From positions 1 to 15,903 of the forward strand of contig USOF01000005.1 in NCBI GenBank assembly GCA_900556285.1: a DNA stretch of 15,903 bases, read 5' to 3'. Made by a program: the position numbers and the translations under genes. The notes beneath the pieces were generated by a model. That model saw nothing but the letters and a program-made list of their open reading frames with translations, had not been told where the DNA came from and searched no databases. The stretch is from an uncultured Collinsella sp. (GTDB taxonomy: Bacteria > Actinomycetota > Coriobacteriia > Coriobacteriales > Coriobacteriaceae). Positions 7,586 to 15,776 of the stretch are shown here, piece after piece (the first letter of the stretch is position 1; each line of letters begins with the position of its first letter).

Positions 7586-7588
7586 CGC

Positions 7589-8089
7589 TCAGTCCTCTCT
7601 CGTAATCGCGGCAACCGTCGCCCCGCAAAATGCAATTAAATCATCGGGTGCAAGCTCGAGCTGATAACCACGCTTGCCTCCCGAAATAAAAATGGTATCC
7701 CAAAGGACACACGTCTCATCAATGAGCGTCCGGTAGCGTTTTTTCATACCGACCGGGCTGCAGCCGCCGCGAACGTAGCCAGTCGCCGCAAGCAAATCCT
7801 TCACATGCATCATAACCAAGGACTTCTCCCCCGCGGCACGCGCGGCGGACTTTAGATCGAGCTCATCGGCAACAGGGATGCAGCACACGACATGGTCGTT
7901 GGACGGCGTCACGCAGACCAAGGTCTTAAATCCTTGACCGGGCTCCTCGCCAAGCTGCTCCGAAATCGCGACCCCCAGGCCCACCGACTCATCACCATCG
8001 TCTTCGTACGTATGTAGAACATAGGAAATGCCGGCGCTTTCCAGCTCGCGCATCGCATTGGTTTTTGGCGTCTTTACAGCCTTTGCCAT
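7589..8089 (-). CDS. ybaK: YbaK/EbsC-type Cys-tRNA(Pro)/Pro-tRNA deacylase
   Basis: Small trans-editing enzyme that hydrolyses mischarged Cys-tRNA(Pro) or related aminoacyl-tRNA in the cytoplasm. 166 residues, the usual size. The ATG at 8089-8087 has AAAGGAT 6-7 bases before it; longer in-frame starts to 8185 run through the promoter region and are unlikely. Motifs fit the family: KTLVC, a NDHVVCCIPVADELDLK strand, GYVRGGCSPVGMKKR with the usual Gly-rich loop and Pro, and the C-terminal FISGGKRGYQLELAPDDLI. First gene of a tight run with murJ (3-base gap) and uvrC (no gap). Exact amino-acid specificity (Cys, Pro, Ala) cannot be read from the sequence. Confidence 0.92.
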   Translation of the reverse strand: MAKAVKTPKTNAMRELESAGISYVLHTYEDDGDESVGLGVAISEQLGEEPGQGFKTLVCVTPSNDHVVCCIPVADELDLKSAARAAGEKSLVMMHVKDLLAATGYVRGGCSPVGMKKRYRTLIDETCVLWDTIFISGGKRGYQLELAPDDLIAFCGATVAAITRED

Positions 8090-8126
8090 GACATATCCTT
8101 TCCCTCGCATTCGGACGTAAAGATTA

Positions 8127-8132
8127 AGTATA
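8127..8132 (-). promoter_or_regulatory. Candidate -10 box for ybaK-murJ-uvrC
   Basis: TATACT on the minus strand (8132-8127), 37 bases before the ybaK ATG. A GTGACG stands 19 bases upstream, a long spacing for a -35, so the call is tentative. Confidence 0.35.
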
Positions 8133-8170
8133 TGTCCAATTCGGCTGCATACGTCACTTCGGCACAGCAA

Positions 8171-8201
8171 GCGCCATCGAATCACAAGGAGTCGATGGCG
8201 C
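8171..8201 (-). terminator. Hairpin after uvrA, probable terminator
   Basis: Perfect 10-bp arms GCGCCATCGA (8201-8192) and TCGATGGCGC (8180-8171) with an 11-base loop, starting 20 bases after the uvrA stop codon. The following bases (TTGCTGT) are only weakly T-rich, so termination may be partial. It lies upstream of the ybaK promoter region. Confidence 0.6.
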
Positions 8202-8221
8202 CCATAAACTGAATCGCCTAT

Positions 8222-11101
8222 TTATTGAGCATCAAGTTGAGCCTGACGCTCCCGGTCACGCCTGAGCAACGGCGCCAAAAACTTGCCCGTATAACTCTGC
8301 GGACAGTCCGCAACCTGCTCCGGTGTGCCCGAAACCACGACGGTTCCGCCGCCGTTACCGCCCTCGGGACCCATATCGATCAGGCGGTCGGCAACCTTGA
8401 TGACATCAAGGTTGTGCTCAATCACCAGCACCGTGTTGCCCGCATCGACCAAGCGCTGCAGCACATCGAGCAGCTGGCGGACGTCCTCAAAATGAAGACC
8501 GGTCGTCGGCTCGTCCAAAATATAGAACGTCTTGCCCGTCTGGCGTCGATGAAGCTCCTTGGCGAGCTTCACACGCTGCGCCTCGCCGCCCGAGAGCGTC
8601 GTGGCGGGCTGGCCCAGGCTCACGTAGCCCAAGCCTACATCGTACAGCGTCTGGAGCTTTCGCTTGATCTGCGGGATATTCCCAAAGAAGGCCAGCGCCT
8701 CGGTGACGCTCATGTCGAGCACGTCCGAGATGGTCTTGCCACGGTAGGTGACCTCGAGTGTCTCGCGGTTGTAGCGTTTACCGCCGCAAACTTCGCAGGG
8801 AACGTAGATATCGGGAAGGAAGTGCATCTCGATCTTGATCTGCCCGTCGCCCTTGCACGCCTCACAGCGCCCGCCACTCACATTAAAGGAGAAACGACCC
8901 GGCGAGTAGCCGCGCGCCTTCGACTCCGGCGTACTCGCAAACAGCGCGCGAAGATCATCCCACAGGCCGATATAGGTAGCAGGGTTGGAACGCGGCGTGC
9001 GGCCAATCGGCGACTGGTCGATATCGATAACCTTATCGATACACTCGATGCCCTCGATTTTCTTATATGGACCCACAGGGCGCGTCGAACGGTGAATGGC
9101 ATTCGTAAGGGCAGGCGCAATGGTATCGGTAACCAGGGAGCTCTTGCCCGATCCCGACACGCCGGTAACAACCGTAAGCGTACCAAACTCGATTTTGGCA
9201 GTAACGTTTTTGAGGTTGTTGGCTCGAGCGCCCGTAATTATAAGGCAGCCGCGACCGGGCTTGCGCCGTTCATCAGGCACCCGAATCATTCGTTTGCCGG
9301 TCAGATAAGCGCCCGTCATCGACTCAGGACACGCCATGATATCGGCAGGCGTTCCCGCCGCGACTACGTGTCCGCCGTTGACGCCGGCGCCGGGCCCCAT
9401 GTCGATCACGTAATCGGCGGCACGGATTGTATCCTCGTCGTGTTCGACGACGATAACGGTATTGCCGATATCGCGCAGGCGCTCGAGCGTCTTGATCAAG
9501 CGCTCGTTGTCACGCTGATGAAGACCGATCGAGGGCTCGTCCAGAATATAGAGCACGCCCATGAGACCCGCGCCGATCTGCGTTGCCAGGCGAATACGCT
9601 GCGCCTCGCCACCGGAAAGCGTCGCCGAGGCACGATCGAGCGTCAGATAGTCGAGTCCAACATCGACCAGAAAACGCAAGCGCTCCAGGATTTCCTTGAC
9701 GATACGGCCGCCGATAAACTGTTGGCGCTCGGTGAGTTCCAGGCCCTCAAAAAACTCGAGCGATTCACGGCACGACAGGCAACAAACCTCGTAAATGGAC
9801 TTGCCGCCCACGGTGACGGCGAGCATCTCAGGGCGCAAACGAGCGCCGTGGCAGCTCGAGCACGGCTCCTCGCGAATGTACTTCTCCAGGCGCGCCTTGG
9901 TGTTCTCGTTCGTCGTCTCGGTATAGCGTTCGTACAGGATGTTGCGAACGCCCGAAAACTTGGTATCCCACTGGCTGCGACGTCCGTCGAGCTTTTGGTA
10001 GTCGACCGAGATCTTCGTATCGCCCAGGCCATCCAAGAATGCACGACGCACGCGAGGGGGCAAGTCCTCCCACGGCGTATCGGTGCTCACCTTAAAGTGT
10101 TTGCAGACCGCAGCAAAAATCTGCGGATAGTAGTTCGAGTTGCCAAACAGGCTACCAAAGACTCCGTCGGCAATGGACTTCGAGGGGTCCTCGATCAACG
10201 CCTCGGCATCAACGGTTTTCTTAAAGCCCAGGCCGTCGCACTCAGGACATGCGCCATAGGGAGCGTTGAACGAAAAGTCGCGGGGTTGTAGGTCGTCGAT
10301 GGAGTGCCCGTGCTCCGGGCATGCCAGAGCCAACGAATACTCCAGTAGCTCGCCCTCGGTCCCCTCGGGAGCATCGCGATCGGGCAGCATGTATACGTTC
10401 ACATTACCGTGCGCCAAGGCAGTCGCCTGTTCAACAGACTCGGCGATACGGCCCAGAGAATTCTCACGAATCACGATGCGGTCGACTACGACCTCGATAT
10501 CGTGTTTGAACTTCTTGTCCAGATCGATCGGATCATCGAGCGAGCGCACTTCGCCGTCGACACGCACGCGGCTAAAGCCCTCGGCGCGAAGGTCCTCAAA
10601 CAGTTTGGTGTACTCGCCTTTTCGCCCGCGCACCACCGGTGCCAGCACAAACGCGCGGCGACCCTCCCCCGCCGCCAAGACTTTGTCGGCAACCTGGTCG
10701 GTCGTCTGGCGCTCAATGACGCGGCCGCATTCGGGACAGTGCGGGGTGCCCACACGGGCGAACAGCAGGCGCAGATAGTCATAAATCTCGGTTACGGTGC
10801 CAACCGTCGAGCGAGGGTTTTTAGACGTCGTCTTTTGGTCGATCGACACCGCCGGCGAAAGGCCGTCGATTGAATCCAAGTCGGGTTTGTCCATCTGGCC
10901 CAAGAACTGGCGCGCATAGCTCGAAAGACTCTCGACGTATCGACGCTGGCCCTCGGCATAGATAGTGTCAAATGCCAGCGAACTCTTGCCCGAGCCAGAA
11001 AGACCGGTAATGACCACGAGTTGGTCACGCGGAATGGAAACATCGATATCACGGAGGTTGTGCTCACGAGCGCCGCGAATAACGATAGAAGAATCAGACA
11101 T
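8222..11101 (-). CDS. uvrA: UvrABC excinuclease subunit A
   Basis: Damage-sensing ATPase of nucleotide excision repair; a dimer loads UvrB at lesions. 959 residues, a full-length family member. The ATG at 11101-11099 has AGGAG six bases before it, and the next residues [16 protein letters not shown] match the conserved UvrA beginning. Two ABC ATPase units are complete: Walker [10 protein letters not shown] at 33-41 and GVSGSGKSS at 647-655, signature LSGGEAQR at 495-502 and 836-843, Walker B ILDEPS at 519-524 and ILDEPT at 861-866. Zinc sites: CPEH (261-264) with CPEC (285-288), further CxxC pairs at 122-125 and 414-417, and the C-terminal finger CEAC (746-749) with CEVC (769-772). The histidine in CPEH replaces a cysteine found in many relatives but can still bind zinc. 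It is probably SOS-controlled (see the LexA-like site upstream). Confidence 0.98.
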   Translation of the reverse strand: MSDSSIVIRGAREHNLRDIDVSIPRDQLVVITGLSGSGKSSLAFDTIYAEGQRRYVESLSSYARQFLGQMDKPDLDSIDGLSPAVSIDQKTTSKNPRSTVGTVTEIYDYLRLLFARVGTPHCPECGRVIERQTTDQVADKVLAAGEGRRAFVLAPVVRGRKGEYTKLFEDLRAEGFSRVRVDGEVRSLDDPIDLDKKFKHDIEVVVDRIVIRENSLGRIAESVEQATALAHGNVNVYMLPDRDAPEGTEGELLEYSLALACPEHGHSIDDLQPRDFSFNAPYGACPECDGLGFKKTVDAEALIEDPSKSIADGVFGSLFGNSNYYPQIFAAVCKHFKVSTDTPWEDLPPRVRRAFLDGLGDTKISVDYQKLDGRRSQWDTKFSGVRNILYERYTETTNENTKARLEKYIREEPCSSCHGARLRPEMLAVTVGGKSIYEVCCLSCRESLEFFEGLELTERQQFIGGRIVKEILERLRFLVDVGLDYLTLDRASATLSGGEAQRIRLATQIGAGLMGVLYILDEPSIGLHQRDNERLIKTLERLRDIGNTVIVVEHDEDTIRAADYVIDMGPGAGVNGGHVVAAGTPADIMACPESMTGAYLTGKRMIRVPDERRKPGRGCLIITGARANNLKNVTAKIEFGTLTVVTGVSGSGKSSLVTDTIAPALTNAIHRSTRPVGPYKKIEGIECIDKVIDIDQSPIGRTPRSNPATYIGLWDDLRALFASTPESKARGYSPGRFSFNVSGGRCEACKGDGQIKIEMHFLPDIYVPCEVCGGKRYNRETLEVTYRGKTISDVLDMSVTEALAFFGNIPQIKRKLQTLYDVGLGYVSLGQPATTLSGGEAQRVKLAKELHRRQTGKTFYILDEPTTGLHFEDVRQLLDVLQRLVDAGNTVLVIEHNLDVIKVADRLIDMGPEGGNGGGTVVVSGTPEQVADCPQSYTGKFLAPLLRRDRERQAQLDAQ

Positions 11102-11162
11102 GGAAGCTCCTTGCCTCCTATTGCATCGAATCATACTGTCGATGAGTTTAGCGCACTCGACG

Positions 11163-11176
11163 CGCACAGATGTTCG
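11163..11176. promoter_or_regulatory. Candidate LexA (SOS) box upstream of uvrA
   Basis: On the minus strand CGAACATCTGTGCG (11176-11163) resembles the Gram-positive LexA consensus CGAAC-N4-GTTCG, with GAAC-N4-GTgC differing at one of eight core positions. It is 62 bases upstream of the uvrA ATG, in the divergent gap shared with the LtaS-like gene. uvrA is a classic SOS gene, which supports the call, but a single near-match is weak evidence. Confidence 0.4.
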
Positions 11177-11244
11177 TAATACAAGATTCGCAGACCTTTA
11201 GCTTTGCGTATCGGGTGCTTTGTTTCTCGAAATGCCGTGGAAAG

Positions 11245-11282
11245 GTTACAGTAATCTACTACTGAACTTAATTTGCTGTAAC
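11245..11282 (+). promoter_or_regulatory. Inverted repeat in the leader of the LtaS-like gene
   Basis: GTTACAG (11245-11251) and CTGTAAC (11276-11282) are perfect 7-bp arms 24 bases apart, ending 12 bases before the start codon and just ahead of the ribosome binding site AGAGGAA. It could be a leader stem or paired half-sites of a regulator. I found no convincing promoter beside it. Confidence 0.3.
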
Positions 11283-11294
11283 AGAGGAACGTCC

Positions 11295-13448
11295 ATGACC
11301 GAAGATATCCCCCTTGAAATCACTTCGAGCGACATGGCCAATCTGCCCATATTCATCGCCGTCCTTATCGTGGCCACCGTCGTCGTGCGCGTGTATTTTT
11401 CAATCAAACACAATGAAAAGCCGCCCATTGCCCGCGTCTTTTGGTGCGCGACGCTCCTCATCCCGCTCGGCATGGTAGCTGCATGGATTACGAATCAATT
11501 GCTCGTAAATGAGGACAATTCCCTATGGGTCCTTTCTTATTCGGCGCTCGGTGCTACCGCCGTCATACTTCTTGTCGAGCCCTTGGTTTCGGGACTTATC
11601 GACCAAACCGATCTTGCGACGGGAACGGTTGCCTGTATTTGCCGTGACATCCTTGTCATCGCCGCTGTTTCAGCGCTCTCGTTCGTTTCACTCGAAATTG
11701 CCTGTAACGAAACGTTCTATCGCATTCCCGCCAACTCATTCGGGTTTTCCGTCGGGCTGCTCGCGACGGTTCTGCTCTCCCTTTATTTGCTGGGACAGCG
11801 TCATGGAGGCGTCATGGCCCTCGTGCCCGTCGCCTGTTGCATCCTTGGCATTGCCGAGCACTTCGTCATAACGTTTAAAGGCGAGGCCATCCTGCCAAGC
11901 GATATCTTGGCCCTTGGCACCGCAATGGAAGTGAGCGAGGGATACGAGTTTACCTTTACCGCCGGAATCGTAACCTCTCTCGCCCTGCTGGAGATTTCCC
12001 TGGGGCTTCTTTCGCTTATCCGACCGAGAAAGCTCCGTACGCCCACCCATGTCTTCCCCGCAATCGCCGCTAACCTCTGCGCTTTTCTGCTAGTGACCGT
12101 TGTGGGGCTCTCGGGCTTTTCCAGCATCGACTTGGAGCAGGCGCTGAATTTTGGATTTGACCGTTGGCAGCCCATCACCACGTATGCGTCTCAGGGTTTT
12201 ATCACTTCGTTCACCGAAATGGTCAACGAGTTGCCCATTGAGAAGCCCGAAGACTATACGCCCGATGGGGCGCAGAGCATCGAGCAGGAGCTCGCCGCCA
12301 CCTACGACAGCACGTATGGCTCGAGCGAGCAGCGCGTGGCGGCCGTTGCCCAGTTCAATGAAATCAAGCCGACGATTGTTGCCGTCATGAATGAGAGTTT
12401 TAGCGACCTTTCGTGCTTTGAGCAGCTCCAGGCGGCCGGGTACACCGGCCCCGCATTCTACAACTCGCTTCCCGACACACTTGTTCGCGGCACCATGCTC
12501 GCTTCGGTCGCCGGTGGCGGAACGGCGAACTCCGAATTCGAATTTTTGACCGGAGCGACAACGGCCTTTGTTGGATTGGGCAAAATCCCCTATCAGCTGT
12601 ATCAGATGAATGGCGTCAACAGCCTGGCAAAGGACCTTAAAGAGCTTGGGTATACCGCTACGGCTATGCACCCGCAAAACCCCGTCAACTACCATCGAGA
12701 TAAAATCTATCAGCAGCTGGGCTTTGGAGACTTTCTTTCAATCGGCGATTTCGAAGGTGCGTCCTATTACCATGCCGGCGTATGCGACTACGTCACCTAC
12801 GACAAGATACTCGACCTGCTTAGAACCGACGAAGCCCCGCAGTTCATCTTTGACGTCACGATGCAAAATCACGGCGGCTACGACTATGGCACCGTTCCCG
12901 CCGAGGAGCTGACAAACTATTGGGTTGAGGGAGCCAGCGAGGGTGCCAATAGCGCGCTCAACACCTATCTTACCTGCATCAACGCATCCGACCGGGACCT
13001 CGAGTACTTTATCAACGAGCTCCGCAATATCGGCAGACCGGTTGTCCTTGTCTTTTTTGGCGACCATCAGCCGAGCGCCGCAACGACTCTCAACGACGAG
13101 CTGTACCCCCAGGAAGATACGGCAAGCCACGCTTTCCGTATCTATCAGTCGACATATTTTGTCTGGGCTAACTATGAAATCGCCGGCAATACCGAGCTCA
13201 ACGTCTACGACACCGTCGGGGCAAACGAGATTGCAGCCATTACCCTTAATAAGATCGGCGCCCCGCTCACCGACTATCAAAAGGCTCTGCTTGCAACAAG
13301 GTCAGATGTGCCCACCATCAATGTCGCCGGCTACCTTGGTGCCGACGGGCTGCGCTACGACTTGGAATCTGAAGACAGCCCATACGCCTCGACGATCGAC
13401 AAGCTGCAGCGCATGCAATACCTCGAGTTCGCTAGCAAAGTTCAGTAA
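11295..13448 (+). CDS. LtaS-like membrane phosphoglycerol transferase (LTA synthase/sulfatase family)
   Basis: Membrane-anchored enzyme of the alkaline-phosphatase/sulfatase fold. Relatives transfer glycerol-phosphate from phosphatidylglycerol to lipoteichoic acid or other glycans outside the cell. 717 residues. The ATG at 11295 has AGAGGAA seven bases before it and is preferred over the in-frame TTG at 11220. The first 275 residues hold about eight hydrophobic segments. The extracellular domain carries the expected active site in order: Glu367 in VMNESFSDL (metal), Thr410 in GGGTANSEFEFLTG (probable nucleophile), His526 in MQNHGGY, and Asp590-His591 in FFGDHQPS (metal). Divergent from uvrA and followed by a separately promoted mrp. 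The exact polymer is unknown; 'LTA synthase family' is safe, true LTA synthase is inference. Confidence 0.88.
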   Translation: MTEDIPLEITSSDMANLPIFIAVLIVATVVVRVYFSIKHNEKPPIARVFWCATLLIPLGMVAAWITNQLLVNEDNSLWVLSYSALGATAVILLVEPLVSGLIDQTDLATGTVACICRDILVIAAVSALSFVSLEIACNETFYRIPANSFGFSVGLLATVLLSLYLLGQRHGGVMALVPVACCILGIAEHFVITFKGEAILPSDILALGTAMEVSEGYEFTFTAGIVTSLALLEISLGLLSLIRPRKLRTPTHVFPAIAANLCAFLLVTVVGLSGFSSIDLEQALNFGFDRWQPITTYASQGFITSFTEMVNELPIEKPEDYTPDGAQSIEQELAATYDSTYGSSEQRVAAVAQFNEIKPTIVAVMNESFSDLSCFEQLQAAGYTGPAFYNSLPDTLVRGTMLASVAGGGTANSEFEFLTGATTAFVGLGKIPYQLYQMNGVNSLAKDLKELGYTATAMHPQNPVNYHRDKIYQQLGFGDFLSIGDFEGASYYHAGVCDYVTYDKILDLLRTDEAPQFIFDVTMQNHGGYDYGTVPAEELTNYWVEGASEGANSALNTYLTCINASDRDLEYFINELRNIGRPVVLVFFGDHQPSAATTLNDELYPQEDTASHAFRIYQSTYFVWANYEIAGNTELNVYDTVGANEIAAITLNKIGAPLTDYQKALLATRSDVPTINVAGYLGADGLRYDLESEDSPYASTIDKLQRMQYLEFASKVQ

Positions 13449-13508
13449 GCCCGCCCATTCGCTTGGACCCATCGTATTGCAAGCACGCTCGGCCCAAATG
13501 CATCGCAA

Positions 13509-13571
13509 ATGACTCCCGCTCGCAAACGAGGGTACAATGACGCTCGTGTCACATCACGGGGCTCCGGCCCC
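13509..13571 (+). promoter_or_regulatory. Candidate promoter and small leader hairpin of mrp
   Basis: TACAAT (13533-13538) is a good -10; ATGACT (13509-13514) stands 18 bases upstream as a moderate -35. Transcription would start near 13545. The leader then contains GGGGC-TCCG-GCCCC (13558-13571), a 5-bp stem with a UNCG-type tetraloop, before the ribosome binding site AAAGGAG at 13581-13587. Because an earlier in-frame ATG (13537) overlaps this -10, it also supports the later start for mrp. Confidence 0.45.
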
Positions 13572-13593
13572 AACATATACAAAGGAGTCATAC

Positions 13594-14424
13594 ATGGGTT
13601 GCGAGCACGCACAGGCCGCCGGCGGACAAACGTCGCCGTCGCAATTTGAGGAGAACACGCTGTCCGAGGTCAAACGCGTCATCGCCGTGCTTTCCGGCAA
13701 GGGCGGTGTCGGCAAGTCGTTTGTCACCGGTGCCATCGCCACCGAGCTTGCCCGTCACGGCCACAAGGTCGGCGTCCTCGATGCCGACATCACCGGTCCC
13801 TCTATCCCCAAGATGTTCGGCATGAGCGGACGCCACGTCCATGCCCTTGGCAACCTCATGCTGCCCGAAATCTCCGAGCACGGCGTCAAGGTCATGAGCT
13901 CCAACCTTCTGCTCCAAAACGAGACCGACCCCGTCCTTTGGCGCGGTCCGGTCATCGCAGGCGCCATTAGGCAGTTCTGGAGCGAGACCTCGTGGGGCCC
14001 CATCGACTACCTGCTGGTCGACATGCCTCCGGGAACAGGCGACGTCGCTCTCACCGTCTTCCAGTCACTGCCCGTCGACGGCATCGTCATCGTCACGAGC
14101 CCGCAGGATCTGGTCTCGATGATCGTCGCCAAGGCGGTCAACATGGCCGAGAAGATGAACGTCCCCATTCTGGGCATCGTCGAAAACATGAGCTATATTG
14201 AGTGCCCCGACTGCGGCAAGAAGATCGAGGTCTTTGGCAAGAGCAAGCTCCCCGAGGTCGCAGAGCGCTATAACCTCGACATCTTGGGCACGCTTCCCAT
14301 CAATCCGTCACTCGCCGAGGCCTGCGATAAGGGCGAGGTCGAGACCGCGCTGCCCGATGGCATGTTGCCCAAGGCAGTCTCTGCCGTCGAGGCCATTACC
14401 CCGCACGAGACCGACGAGGCCTAA
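13594..14424 (+). CDS. mrp: Mrp/NBP35-family Fe-S carrier P-loop ATPase
   Basis: Cytoplasmic ATPase that binds and passes on iron-sulfur clusters to apo-proteins (ApbC/Ind1/NBP35 relatives). 276 residues. The ATG at 13594 follows AAAGGAG at a 6-7 base spacing; the 57-base longer ATG at 13537 sits in the promoter. The deviant Walker A SGKGGVGKS is at 34-42, followed by VLDADITGPSIPKMFG (62-76), LVDMPPGTGD (141-150), and the family's cluster-binding CPDC at Cys204/Cys207. The N-terminus is short and lacks the MIP18/DUF59 domain found in some Mrp proteins; it contains Cys3 and His5 only. The next gene starts on the base after its stop codon, so it is co-translated with a flavoprotein. Confidence 0.94.
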   Translation: MGCEHAQAAGGQTSPSQFEENTLSEVKRVIAVLSGKGGVGKSFVTGAIATELARHGHKVGVLDADITGPSIPKMFGMSGRHVHALGNLMLPEISEHGVKVMSSNLLLQNETDPVLWRGPVIAGAIRQFWSETSWGPIDYLLVDMPPGTGDVALTVFQSLPVDGIVIVTSPQDLVSMIVAKAVNMAEKMNVPILGIVENMSYIECPDCGKKIEVFGKSKLPEVAERYNLDILGTLPINPSLAEACDKGEVETALPDGMLPKAVSAVEAITPHETDEA

Positions 14425-15696
14425 GTGAACACGAGCGCCTTCTATGACGTCCTGGTAATCGGCGGCGGGGCTTCAGGCCTCGCCGCCGCCATTACGGCCG
14501 CACGTGCTGGCAAAAGCGTCTGCATCGTTGAGCGCGATGTCGCCTGCGGCCTTAAGCTCCTTGCGACCGGTAACGGCCGCTGCAACCTCTCCAACGAATC
14601 GATTGATCCTCAGCGGTATAACCACCCCGCATTCGTCGAATCCGTCATGGGCCCCCAGCCCGAACAAGAGCTTATGGGTTTCTTCTCCTCGCTGGGCATC
14701 ATGACAACCTCCGAGGAAGGCCGGCTGTACCCGCGCTCCCTTCGCGCCGAATCGGTGCGCGACGCGCTTCTCAACGTTTGCAACCGCCTAGGTATCACCT
14801 TAATCTGCGGAGCCAACGTTGCCTCGGCGCACAAAGTTTCCGAAGGCTGGGCACTCCAAATAGACCGTCCAGTGCGGGCGCTCAAGGCAAAAAAGCACGA
14901 CGACCGAAAATCGGAGCTCCGCTCGCTTCGGAAAACGCTCGCCGATGTCCCTCGCAAGAACGAGGCCCTGCAGGCACATGCCGTAATTATCGCCACGGGC
15001 GGCAACCCCACCGGTATCGCCGATACGTTTAGCCTCCCCCTCACTTCGCTGCGCCCCATCCTCTGCCCCGTATCGGCAACGGTCGTTGGCGATCGGGCGG
15101 CACTCAAGACGTTGGATGGTCTGCGCGTCCGCGCCCGCTTGACGCTCACCCGTAACCATAGTGAGCTCTGGCACGAAGACGGTGAAGTACTGTTTCGAGC
15201 CTTCGGCATCTCGGGCGTCGCTGTCTTCAACCTCTCCCGTCGTATCCAGCGCGGCGATACGATCCTGCTCGACGTTTTCCCCGACCTCTCCAAAGACGAG
15301 CTGCTCGATATGCTCAACCGGCGCGTTGAGCTGCTCGGCGGCTTTTCGCCCCGCGATCCCCGTTGGCTCGACGGCATGCTCGCCCCGCAACTCTCCCGCG
15401 TCGTCTGTACAGCGTTCGAGCAGTGCCATCCAGGCTCCGACGATGTCATCCACCTGGTCTCGATCCTCAAGCACTTTAAGTTGCTCGTCGAGGGAACAGC
15501 CGAGGAGCGCTCGGCGCAGGTCACGCGTGGTGGCGTATCTGTCGAGAGCATCTCAACACCCAGTCTACGCGCGCGCAGCGTTGTCGACGCCCCGCTTTAC
15601 GTCTGCGGCGAAGCGCTCGACATCGACGCCGATTGCGGAGGCTTTAACCTTGCGTGGGCCTGGCTCTCGGGCATTCGCGCTGCAAGCAGCCTGTAG
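14425..15696 (+). CDS. BaiN/HI0933-family NAD(P)/FAD-dependent oxidoreductase
   Basis: Flavoprotein of the family that contains HI0933, YhiN and BaiN; physiological substrates are mostly unknown. 423 residues. GTG start abutting the mrp stop codon, with GAGG five bases before it. Features: the dinucleotide fold VLVIGGGASGLAAA (9-22), the family signature GLKLLATGNGRCNLSN (42-57), LYPRS at 101-105, VIIATGG (187-193), GEVLFRAFGISGVAV (253-267), and the C-terminal FAD motif AQVTRGGV...GEALDIDADCGGFNLAWAWLSG (364-416). Odd: about 30 charged residues (roughly 149-182) are inserted before the ATGG strand, and the usual STGDG-type loop after it is reduced to NPTGIADTFSLPLTSLRP. The fold looks intact and the frame is open, so this is probably a divergent but working enzyme. 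Confidence 0.9.
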   Translation: MNTSAFYDVLVIGGGASGLAAAITAARAGKSVCIVERDVACGLKLLATGNGRCNLSNESIDPQRYNHPAFVESVMGPQPEQELMGFFSSLGIMTTSEEGRLYPRSLRAESVRDALLNVCNRLGITLICGANVASAHKVSEGWALQIDRPVRALKAKKHDDRKSELRSLRKTLADVPRKNEALQAHAVIIATGGNPTGIADTFSLPLTSLRPILCPVSATVVGDRAALKTLDGLRVRARLTLTRNHSELWHEDGEVLFRAFGISGVAVFNLSRRIQRGDTILLDVFPDLSKDELLDMLNRRVELLGGFSPRDPRWLDGMLAPQLSRVVCTAFEQCHPGSDDVIHLVSILKHFKLLVEGTAEERSAQVTRGGVSVESISTPSLRARSVVDAPLYVCGEALDIDADCGGFNLAWAWLSGIRAASSL

Positions 15697-15706
15697 CCGC
15701 GCAGTC

Positions 15707-15757
15707 TATAATCAAAAACGCATTCGGGCCGTCTGGGATACCGGACGGCCTCTTTCT
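15707..15757 (+). terminator. Hairpin with T-rich tail, preceded by a TATAAT box
   Basis: GGCCGTCTGG (15727-15736) pairs with CCGGACGGCC (15741-15750) through ten pairs, one of them G-U, with loop GATA; TCTTTCT follows (15751-15757). This fits a rho-independent terminator of the mrp-flavoprotein operon. A perfect TATAAT lies just upstream at 15707-15712 but without a recognisable -35. If it is a real promoter, the hairpin would be at the 5' end of the next gene's leader. Confidence 0.5.
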
Positions 15758-15776
15758 TGCCTCTAAGGAGACCTCG

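Noticed and set aside
8225..10291. 688-codon plus-strand frame opposite uvrA
   Set aside because: Antisense shadow of uvrA, which has all its catalytic motifs on the minus strand.
13449..13593. Terminator after the LtaS-like gene
   Set aside because: No strong stem with a T-run is visible; the CTCG/CGAG pairing near 13519-13530 is short and lies inside the mrp promoter.
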